33,734 bases of DNA from Kiritimatiellia bacterium. Lineage in GTDB: Bacteria > Verrucomicrobiota > Kiritimatiellia > RFP12 > UBA1067. Below the pieces are notes generated by a model. It did no database searches. It saw only the letters and a list, made by a program, of their open reading frames with translations, and was not told where the DNA came from. The stretch covers positions 1-33,734 of the forward strand of contig JAEDKA010000040.1 in the NCBI GenBank assembly GCA_016296065.1, read 5' to 3'. The translations under genes were made by a program, and so were the position numbers. Shown in pieces: positions 1-8,000 of this stretch. Each line of letters opens with the position of its first letter. The first letter of the stretch is position 1.

Positions 1-2
1 TT

Positions 3-608
3 GATGAGGGGGCCTCCGCATCGGAAGAACCGAGGCGGAATGCTCTACTCCACAAAACCGAAGACTCGAATTTGTTGGCGCAAAATGCATGCAGAGTTCT
101 ACTTTCCATCGTCTTTCTTGTCTGCATCTTGCTCGTCTCATGTTGCTCATTGGCACTGTCGTCGGAATGGGCATATGAGGTGTTGGGGAGTCTTGTTGAC
201 ATATCGGCCATTCTGTTTGGAGTTTATGGCGTTTGGCTTGGTTTGTTCTATCGGCCGGACTCTGCCTGTTCGCTGCGGGGGAAACAAGGAAAGGATCTCG
301 AGAACTTATGCGCAGAGATTATTGTGGCGGAAAGGCGATTTGGTAATATTCTGCGGGGGTTGGTGGTTTCGGCGTCGGTGCTAATAACTTCGATGTTTGC
401 GCGGGCGCTTCATATCCCATCGCGGCATGTAATTTATAATTACTGTCCAGAGGCTTTGCCGTATTGCAAATGCGCGTTTTTCTCTGTTGTTGGACTTTGT
501 GTTGTTGCACAATTATATGCCATAATCATTGCCATCGCACCGATGTATGAGGCAAATCGCAGGATGAAGGATGCCAAGGATGATGCTGAGTTCGTGCGCT
601 CGCTCTAA
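3..608 (+). CDS. Membrane protein with four predicted helices, 5' end cut off by the window edge
   Basis: The frame is open from the first bases and contains no ATG in its early part (only TTG codons at 72 and 75), so I read it as the 3' part of a gene that starts left of the window. Counting from the TTG at 72, hydrophobic segments lie near residues 9–30, 42–61, 91–110 and 130–155. A charged, mostly helical stretch (about residues 65–90) sits between helices 2 and 3, and the C-terminus is a short charged tail rich in K, D and R. I do not recognise the family. The layout (few helices, cytosolic linker, next to a P-loop ATPase 51 bp downstream) recalls SLATT-type or other membrane effectors paired with NTPases in defence modules, but this is inference. 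Base composition is AT-richer than most of the window. Confidence 0.55.
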   Translation, partial: DEGASASEEPRRNALLHKTEDSNLLAQNACRVLLSIVFLVCILLVSCCSLALSSEWAYEVLGSLVDISAILFGVYGVWLGLFYRPDSACSLRGKQGKDLENLCAEIIVAERRFGNILRGLVVSASVLITSMFARALHIPSRHVIYNYCPEALPYCKCAFFSVVGLCVVAQLYAIIIAIAPMYEANRRMKDAKDDAEFVRSL

Positions 609-659
609 AATGGCCTAATTTAGTTAACGAAAGCTGAAAAACAAGAAAGGACAAATGTC

Positions 660-2156
660 ATGAAGATGATTAGAGCATTCGATGATGATACAATTATGGA
701 AATCTTTGGCCACGAAGCAGCCGAAGACGATGACATTGAGCGTTTAAAGAAATTTTACTTTAAGAATGCGGCCTATTCCAGGCTTCGGGCGAACAATCCT
801 TTGAGATTATTGATAGGCCATAAGGGAATTGGAAAATCCGCAATGCTTGCGGTGGCTGCGCGAGAGGATACAGCGCAGCACAAGCTATCTATTTTATTGC
901 GTCCTGATGATATTGATGAGATTGATATAGAGAACGTTGCGATGAATGCGCAGATTCGGGCTTGGAAAGATGGTTTTCTTCGCATAATAGGTGAGAAAAT
1001 TTTTGAGTCCTTTTCAATTAAGAAATATTTCAACCAGTGCGAGCATGCGTCTACTTGGGCTGCTATTGCAGGCGATTTTGGACGTATTGTAACGAGTATG
1101 TTGGACAAGAACGGTATAAAGCTTGAGTCTTCCAAACAGGCGGTATTGGAACAGTTTTGCGCTGGCAATGTAATCAGGATATACATCGACGATTTGGATA
1201 GGGGGTGGACAGCGACGTCAAGTAGTGTGATGCGCATGTCTGCCATGTTAAATGCTGTTCGCGATATTACTCGTATGCACAAAAATATTCATTTTATAAT
1301 TTCGTTGCGGTCTGACGTTTTCTATTTGGTCAGGACATCAGATGAGTCAACAGACAAACTTGAGTCTGCATGCATATGGTTTTCTTGGACAAATCATGAA
1401 ATATTGGCGATGTTGGTCAAACGAGTAAAAACATATTTCGGGCTTCCTTGCCCTACTGATGAGGCATTGGTCCAGATGGATCAGCATCAGTTGGCGATGG
1501 ACCTTGGCCGCATCATGACGGCTAGATTCCATGGAAGGGGGCTATGGGCCGATGTCCCGATTCATCGAATATTGACGACTCTTATTCGCAGACGCCCAAG
1601 GGACCTTGTCAAGCTATGCACTCTGGCGGCTCGTCATGCATATGAGAATGACCGGAATAGAATAGATACGCAGGACTTTGACATGGTGTTTGATAGATAC
1701 TCGCAGGATAGGTTGCAAGATACAGTAAATGAATATAAATCAGAATTGCCCAATATACAGGAGCTACTGGAAAATATGAAGCCTTCGCAATATCAACGGA
1801 AAAACGCTCGTAAAAACTGCGGTGTACACAAATTCATGTTTTCTACGGCTGATATTATTAAAAAGATAGATACTATCTGCCAGGGGCACCACTTTAAGTT
1901 CTATGGCACGAGAGTTAATGCTGACGCAAAGGATATTGTGCATTTTTTATATAAAATAGGATTTATCACGGCCAGAAAAGAAATTGAGTCAGGAAAGATT
2001 ATTCGTCATTACTTTGAAGAGCAGAATTATGTAAGTTCACGCTATGCAGATTATGGATGTGCATGGGAGATACATCCAGCTTATCGATGGGCGCTATCAC
2101 CATATGACAAGGCGGTAACTGATGAAATAGAGATACTTGAAAGTTCTGCGGAATGA
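660..2156 (+). CDS. P-loop ATPase, KAP/Sll1717-like
   Basis: The 498-aa protein has a clear Walker A motif GHKGIGKS at residues 53–60 and a Walker B motif IDDLD at about 176–180. A sensor-like strand (FIISLRSDVFYLV) follows, as in KAP-type and 'P-loop ATPase, Sll1717 family' STAND-like NTPases. The entry segment just before Walker A (KKFYFKNAAYSRLRANNPLRLL) is typical of the Sll1717 group as I recall it. The C-terminal 150 residues look like a winged-helix or other helical region and carry no recognised catalytic motif. The start at 660 is supported by GAAAGGA about 8 bases upstream. The gene lies just after a membrane protein in the same orientation, so the two are probably co-transcribed. 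Such ATPases are often in defence islands as switch or sensor subunits; that role is inferred. Composition is clearly AT-richer than the genes from 2643 onward, consistent with separate acquisition. Confidence 0.7.
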   Translation: MKMIRAFDDDTIMEIFGHEAAEDDDIERLKKFYFKNAAYSRLRANNPLRLLIGHKGIGKSAMLAVAAREDTAQHKLSILLRPDDIDEIDIENVAMNAQIRAWKDGFLRIIGEKIFESFSIKKYFNQCEHASTWAAIAGDFGRIVTSMLDKNGIKLESSKQAVLEQFCAGNVIRIYIDDLDRGWTATSSSVMRMSAMLNAVRDITRMHKNIHFIISLRSDVFYLVRTSDESTDKLESACIWFSWTNHEILAMLVKRVKTYFGLPCPTDEALVQMDQHQLAMDLGRIMTARFHGRGLWADVPIHRILTTLIRRRPRDLVKLCTLAARHAYENDRNRIDTQDFDMVFDRYSQDRLQDTVNEYKSELPNIQELLENMKPSQYQRKNARKNCGVHKFMFSTADIIKKIDTICQGHHFKFYGTRVNADAKDIVHFLYKIGFITARKEIESGKIIRHYFEEQNYVSSRYADYGCAWEIHPAYRWALSPYDKAVTDEIEILESSAE

Positions 2157-2497
2157 TTAATGTAGGTCATGTCAGTCGGAGGCATTACGACAGCGAAAAT
2201 TCTCGATGGGTTTGCCGCAGGCGGTTGGATTTTGATTCAATGGTCTATCGTCACTCGTCGCGGACACAGTCGAGTAAGCGTCCGATCGCCATCCCAATTG
2301 AAATCAACCGATTGCCGTTGAGGTCATTGAGACCTGTGGCAGCGCTGACTGTAACTGGTTTAACTCTCTGGAGTCGTGTTTTCCCCGCTGCATACACCGT
2401 GGCGGGGATTGTCAAGCCCGGTTTTATATTTTTTCAGATTTTTATAATGGGGTGTTTTGCCGTGATTTTGCGATTTATTGCCAGATATAAGCCAATT
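2157..2497 (+). other. Intergenic stretch with no convincing gene
   Basis: This gap separates the AT-rich left module from unit A. An open frame from 2153 to 2638 crosses the promoter element and has no protein-like features, so I do not call it. A 50-codon frame at 2169–2321 (starting MSVGGITTAKIL) is slightly more protein-like but has no good ribosome site. A 6-bp GC stem with a 13-base loop lies at 2383–2407 and has no T-run directly after it, so it is at best a weak terminator. The composition change in this interval suggests it is the border of the left module. Confidence 0.4.
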
Positions 2498-2551
2498 CCT
2501 ACAGTTTCGCGGGAAAATTGTAGGAAATTTGTAGGAATTCTTTCGTATACT
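2498..2551 (+). promoter_or_regulatory. Pho-box-like activated promoter element, copy A
   Basis: CCTACAG lies at 2498–2504, TTGTAGG at 2518–2524 and again at 2529–2535 (11-bp period), and TATACT at 2546–2551, followed by a TGCGCGCGT run where transcription would start. The direct repeats cover the place where a -35 box would be, and no canonical -35 is present. The same spacings recur at 16941 and 27176. The architecture resembles promoters bound by PhoB/OmpR-type activators. It precedes the gene at 2643 with a leader of about 85 bases. Confidence 0.7.
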
Positions 2552-2642
2552 TGCGCGCGTCACGTGGGAGTGTGCGCATTCGGTATGGCCTTGGCATCGG
2601 AGAGTGTCGGCGACCGTAGCGGACTACGAAAGGGTTGAACAT

Positions 2643-3773
2643 ATGAACAAAAAGACATTGGCATTGCATGTCGCCTATATCGGTACGGCTGTTGCCGTTC
2701 TGATGGCGGCGGCAGCTGTCGTAGCCATTAGGAAGAATGGTGTCGTGGCGACAAAGCCGGTAGTCGAAAAGCGCACGCCCATAGACAAGGTACGTGTCAA
2801 GACTGCGGAGCGGAAGTCTGGACTAGAGGATCCGAGCGGGGCAACTGCAACGACGGCGGCAATAGGCATCGTCTGCGGCAGGGACAAGGCGACAGCCGAC
2901 CGCTACGAAGCGAGGAACGACGCGCTTCGATCAATTGCGCGAAGGCGAGATTTGGCGAAGAACGACGTCGACGCGCTGTTGGCGTATCTGCGCTCGGCAG
3001 ATGACGCGATGCGGGTCGAGCGCGTGGCGGCGCTCAAGAACGACGTGATGAATTTGCTGCGCAACCAGGAGCCGCCGGTGAAAGGGCTGGCGGAGACGTC
3101 GATTGTGATGATAGAGGGAAAGAAACATCCACCCGTCGTTATTGACTACTGCATCCAGCATCTTGGCGCGATGGTGAACGAACTGAACGACGCAACGCGA
3201 GTCGGCGTGCGCGGAGCGTTGGTCAGGGCGGCGCGTGAGAAGACTAAGCCATACGCAGGGACTGCGCTCTATTCGCTTGCGGAGGACAAGCGCGCGACGC
3301 GCGAGCAGGAAAGGGAACTGAAGCGGCTCACGCTCGCGCTGTGCAAGCCCGGCGTCAACAACGTCGCGCGCATCGCGGCGATACAGCTCGCGGGGCAGCG
3401 CGGATACGCCGAGGCGCTGCCGGTCTTGCGCGAGACGCTTTCCGGTGAAAAGCGCGATGCCGTTCTCGACACGGTCTGCATCGGTTCCATCGGGCTTCTC
3501 GGCAACGCGGATGACATTGCGCTGCTGGAGCGCTTCAAGGGCGACACACGGCGCTCGGCCGCAGTCGAAGCGGCGATAAAGCGGATAAAGGGTCGGGAGG
3601 ATATTGGAACTCCGACGGCTGGCAAAGAGGCTTCACTAACGTTGCGCCCTCTGCTTCGCGCTGTTCAGCCGCATGAAATTCGCAGCGACAGCTTTGGGGG
3701 TCTGGGGGCGGTGCCCCCAGATAAAGAAAACATAGTAGGAGGCAATAATCGCGGTTTCGCGACGCGGAGCTAA
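2643..3773 (+). CDS. Membrane-anchored helical-repeat (HEAT-like) protein
   Basis: The product has 376 aa. An N-terminal hydrophobic helix at about residues 8–30, preceded by lysines, anchors it or acts as an uncleaved signal, so the bulk is probably extracytoplasmic. A charged linker follows, and residues about 90–320 are almost wholly alpha-helical with repeated helix pairs ending in patterns such as ARIAAIQLAGQRGYAEALPVLRE. That is the look of HEAT/PBS-lyase-like repeats, a protein–protein scaffold; no catalytic motif is visible. The ATG at 2643 was chosen because GAAAGGG precedes it by about 8 bases; the frame itself is open further upstream. The last 55 residues, after about 3600, look unlike the rest and run through a perfect GC hairpin at 3702–3720, so the gene may have been extended through formerly non-coding sequence. 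It is first in unit A. Confidence 0.65.
   Translation: MNKKTLALHVAYIGTAVAVLMAAAAVVAIRKNGVVATKPVVEKRTPIDKVRVKTAERKSGLEDPSGATATTAAIGIVCGRDKATADRYEARNDALRSIARRRDLAKNDVDALLAYLRSADDAMRVERVAALKNDVMNLLRNQEPPVKGLAETSIVMIEGKKHPPVVIDYCIQHLGAMVNELNDATRVGVRGALVRAAREKTKPYAGTALYSLAEDKRATREQERELKRLTLALCKPGVNNVARIAAIQLAGQRGYAEALPVLRETLSGEKRDAVLDTVCIGSIGLLGNADDIALLERFKGDTRRSAAVEAAIKRIKGREDIGTPTAGKEASLTLRPLLRAVQPHEIRSDSFGGLGAVPPDKENIVGGNNRGFATRS
3702..3720. repeat. Perfect GC-rich stem-loop inside the gene tail
   Basis: An 8-bp perfect stem (CTGGGGGC with GCCCCCAG) closes a 3-base loop. It is followed by ATAAAG rather than a T-run, so intrinsic termination is doubtful on this strand. It may be a dispersed palindromic element that the preceding reading frame runs through. 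Confidence 0.55.
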
Positions 3774-3863
3774 GGCGAAGTGGTAACGGAGCCAATTTTT
3801 TCAACCGTCGGAGTTTCTCAAAAGTTCTACATGATCTACACGTTCTACACGGCTAAAATAAAC

Positions 3864-4994
3864 ATGAAAAGAAAAGTTGTTTTCAGTTGTTTATGTTGTT
3901 TCCCATTCATGGCGGCACTATCCGCCACGCGGCTCACCATCCCACCTGAAGGCGTGTCGTTCGGCGAGATAGCCGCAGGGGAGACCGCGTCGAAGTCCGT
4001 CGAGTTGCGCAACGCCTCGCCGTCTCCCGTCACCGTCTCGCAGGTGAAGGGCTGCTGCGGTGCTGAAGCATCGCTTTCCTCGATGCGCATCGAGCCGTCG
4101 TCTTCTGCGACGCTCTCGGTTTCACTCAAATCCATGCTCCCGGGCGAATTCTCTAAGCACGTCCAGATTCTCTGCGACGACCCTGAAAGCCCGGTAATCA
4201 ACATTCCCGTTACCGGCACCGCCGTAGAGTCGAAGACCGCCGCCGCCGCGTCGCGATGGACGCTTCCGACCGTCCTCCTCGCTGGAATCGTCGACGGATT
4301 CAATCCGTGCTCCTTCGCGATCATGATCTCCCTTGCCGGCATCCTCGCCATCGGAGGCCGCAGGCGCCGCGCGCGCATCGTCGGAGGCCTCGCGTTCTGC
4401 GCCGGCACGTTCGTCACCTACATGCTGATGGGCCTCGGACTCATGCAGGCCCTGAAGGCTCTTGAAGGTCTGCGTATTCTCCACGACGTCGTGATGGTCG
4501 TTCTCGCGCTTGCGCTGTTCGTCCTGTCGTTCCTGAGCTTCCGCGATGCGCTGAAGTTCAAGAAGGTGCCAGTCTTTTCCGTAGTGACATTGAAGCTGCC
4601 GGAAGGTGTGAAGGTGCTCATCCGCAAGATCGCGATGGAGAGCTGGAGCGGTCCGGCTGTCGCCCTCGCGGGCTTTGGCTGCGCGTTCCTCGTGACGCTA
4701 CTCGACGCGCTCTGCACGGGTCAGGTCTATGTTCCCGTCCTCGCGCTCATATCCCGCGAGCCGGGCGCTTGGCGCTCCTTCGCGTTGCTTGCCCTCTACA
4801 ACCTCGCCTTTATCGCGCCGCTCGTCGCTGTGTTTGTCCTCGCCTCGAAGACGACGGATGCCTTCCAGATGGCGAAGTGGTCGTCGCGCAACGTCATCCC
4901 GGCGAAGATCGCGCTGGGCGTCATGTTCGCGATCCTCGGAACGCTGATGCTCTTGAATGCCGCAGTCCTCGGCATTGGAACGACTTTATGGTAA
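3864..4994 (+). CDS. DUF1573 domain fused to a CcdA/DsbD-like thiol–disulfide transporter
   Basis: The product is 376 aa. It begins with a signal-like segment (residues 1–20) and an Ig-like DUF1573 domain at about 22–120: the pattern VSFGEIAAGET…VELRNASPSPVTVSQVKGCCG is typical of that family. A polytopic membrane domain of six or more helices follows. It carries the CcdA/DsbD-type motif GIVDGFNPCSF at about residues 137–147 and a second conserved-looking cysteine in DALCTGQVY near residue 284. In this family the two membrane cysteines pass electrons from cytosolic thioredoxin to extracytoplasmic thiols. I chose ATG 3864; the frame continues upstream to 3780, but that extension contains simple-repeat-like TTCTACA sequence. 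It lies between the helical-repeat gene and the PA14 gene, so it may serve the cysteine-bearing secreted proteins of unit A (inference). Confidence 0.8.
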   Translation: MKRKVVFSCLCCFPFMAALSATRLTIPPEGVSFGEIAAGETASKSVELRNASPSPVTVSQVKGCCGAEASLSSMRIEPSSSATLSVSLKSMLPGEFSKHVQILCDDPESPVINIPVTGTAVESKTAAAASRWTLPTVLLAGIVDGFNPCSFAIMISLAGILAIGGRRRRARIVGGLAFCAGTFVTYMLMGLGLMQALKALEGLRILHDVVMVVLALALFVLSFLSFRDALKFKKVPVFSVVTLKLPEGVKVLIRKIAMESWSGPAVALAGFGCAFLVTLLDALCTGQVYVPVLALISREPGAWRSFALLALYNLAFIAPLVAVFVLASKTTDAFQMAKWSSRNVIPAKIALGVMFAILGTLMLLNAAVLGIGTTLW

Positions 4995-5019
4995 AACTGA
5001 AATGAAAAGGAGACACACG

Positions 5020-8000
5020 ATGAAAGCAAATGCATGTCACTGGACCGCATGGGTAGGTGCCGCTGTCGCGGTGGCGGCGCTGTCATCCGCAGCCTTCGCG
5101 GACGACGTCGTCGGGGTGGAGCGCGTGGACGCGGGGACGAACGGACTCGCCGAGGTCGTGATGCCGTTCGCGCCGATGGAGGAGTCGGGCCCCGCCGGAT
5201 TCCTCTCCGGCGCGTTCGAGGGGGACGGCGGCGAATTCTCCGACACGCTCACCGCCCTCTGCCCGGCGGGCGGCGCGACGAACGCCGTGTGGTCCGCGAC
5301 CTCGTGGATCGACCCCGCGACGGGCCTTCCCTCGTTCATGCAGGTCTCGCCCGGCGACACGCTGTGGCTTATGCGCACGTCGCTCACTCCGCTCGGCTTC
5401 TCGCTGTTCGGACGCCTCCCGTACGCGTCCGCGCATCCCCTGCCGCGCTTCGCGTCGTTTTCCGCCGACGAGCCGGAGGACGCGCTCTCGCTCGCAGTCG
5501 CATCGGGCGGACATCCCTACGATGTCTACGCGGCTGAGTCGACGAACGCTGCGGCGGCGGCTGACTCCCCGTGGCTCCACGTCGCGCGCGCTCCTGCGCA
5601 TCCGTCCGTCTCTGAGTGGACGGACCTTCTCCCGCAGCACGGCCGCGCCCGGCTTTACGCCGTCTCTGACGCGACGCGCGACACGGACGGAGACGGACTT
5701 TCCGACGCGATGGAGGCGCGCGTGCACGGCACGTCTCCGCTGCTCGCGGACACCGACGGAGACGGAGTCCCTGACGGACTCGAGGTCGCGTGGGGGTCGG
5801 ATCCGCTCACTCCCGGCACGGCGTCTCCCTTCCTCTGGTTTGAGGGATTCGAGCGCCCCGGCGTGACCCCCGGTGACCTCGCGGGGCAGAACGGGTGGCG
5901 CGTCTCGGGCCCTGCGTCCGCGACGGTCGTCGAGAGCGCCTCGTTCGACGGGACTGCGTCGCTTTCCGTCGCAAGGACCGACGACGGAAGTCTTGAGGTC
6001 GCCCGGGACGTCGCGGTCGATGCGGACGAAGTATGGGTCGACATGCATGTCCGCGGGCTCGGGATGCAGGGCATGGCCTCCGACTCGGATTCCGTGCTTG
6101 GCGTCGCGGCGGACGGAAGCTGCTCGCTTGTGGTGACGGACGGCGGTCTCGTCCATACCAACAGGTCCGTGTTCATTCCCGAGGACGAATGGACGCGCGT
6201 CACCATGCGGCTCGACTACGTCCGCCGCACATGGGACATATACGTCAACGGCACGGTCGCGCACACGGGACTCGCCATGCGCGGAACCGCGCAGCGGATG
6301 CGCGGCCTGACGTTCTCGGACGGAGGCGGCGATGCTGACGCAATCAGGGTCTCGACGGAGCGTCCCCTTGGGCTTTCCTCCGACGGCGACCCTCTACCCG
6401 ACGAGTGGGAGCACGCCGCGTTCGGGTCGCTCTCGCGCGACGGGTCCGAAGACTTCGACTCCGACGGACTCCCCGACCTCGCGGAGTACATCGCGGGGAC
6501 AGACCCTCTCTCGCCCGACACCGACGGCGACGGACTCCCTGACGGATGGGAGGTGTCGCACGGACTCGATCCGCTCGACTCCGCCGACGCCTCGCTCGAT
6601 CCCGACGGAGACGGGCTCGCGAACGCGCTGGAGTTCGAGCTCGGAGCCGATCCGGGATTCTCCGAGCCCGATCCGCGTCTCGCGCGTCCAGGGCTCTTCG
6701 CAGACTTCCGCTTCACCGACGGCGATCTCCAGGCGATGCCAGACTTCCACTCCCTGGAGCCGTTCGCCGAGGCGGTCGCGCCGGTCGTATCGTTCGTGGA
6801 CGGGGACTGGCCCGAGGCGGTGGAGTCGCGCGGCGACGGCTTCGCATGCCGTCTCTCCGGGTTTGTTCGCATACCTTCCGACGGAACGTACACCTTCTTC
6901 GTCACCTCGGACGACGGCTCGGAGCTGTTCGTGAACGGTGCGCGCGTCACATCCGACCCGGCGGAGCACTCCGCCCGCGAGACGTACGGCGCAATAGCGC
7001 TCTCGGCCGGATGGCGTCCGATTGAGATCCTCTACTACGAGAACAAGGTGGACGCGGTCCTGTCGCTCTCCTGGAGCGGCCCCGGATTCGGGAAGGAGCT
7101 CCTTCCCGCCGACTCGCTCTGCCACGTCGCCGAGGAGTCCGAGGCTGTTCCGGTCGGCTACGCGCGCGGCCTCGTTTCCTCGTACTACGCATTCCCGTCG
7201 GCGCTTTCGGAGATGCCCGATCTTGACGGACTTGAGCCCGTCTCGACGGGGCTTGTCGAGCGCATCGCGTTCGCCGCGACGACATCCGCATGGGATGGCG
7301 CGCCGGCGTCGCTGACCGACCGCTATGCCGCCATGTTCGAGGGTGCGCTGCTCGTCCGCGAGGCGGGGCGCTGCACGCTTACGCTCAGGTCGGACGACGG
7401 CTCGCGGCTCTACGTGGACGGCTCTCTCGTCATCGACAACGGCGGCAACCACTCGATGCTCTCCGCATCCGCGACCCTGCCGCTATCCGAGGGATTGCAC
7501 GACATCCGCATAGAATACCACGAGAACGACGGCGACGCGGGGCTCGAGCTCCTCTGGGCGCGTGAAGGGCGCGCGTCGAACATCGCAGGCCCTTACAGCC
7601 TCTTCCACGCGGTCGGCGAAACAGACTCCGACGGCGACGGAATGCCCGACTGGTGGGAGGAGCGGCACGGACTCGATTCCGCAGACGCTTCCGACGCGGC
7701 GCTTGATCCCGACGGCGACACAATCGACAACATCGCCGAATTCCGCGCCGGGACGAATCCGCATTCCGCGGACTCCGACAGCGACGGCATGCCCGACGCG
7801 TGGGAAATTGCAAACGGCACGATTCCGTTCCTTGCCGACGCGATAGAAGACCCTGACGGCGACGGACTCATCAACATCGAGGAATTCTTCCACGGGACGA
7901 ACCCCAGTCTTGCGGATACAGACGGAGACGGCTCTGACGACGGAACGGAAGTTCGCAATGTCAGGAGCGATCCGCTCGTCCCTGACATCACGTGGCTTCC

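Noticed and set aside
2383..2407. GC stem as terminator of the ATPase gene
   Set aside because: The loop is 13 bases, the stem only 6 bp, and the T-rich stretch begins more than 15 bases later.
2153..2638. A 161-codon frame overlapping the ATPase stop by ATGA
   Set aside because: It runs straight through promoter element A and into the leader of the next gene, has mixed composition and no domain.
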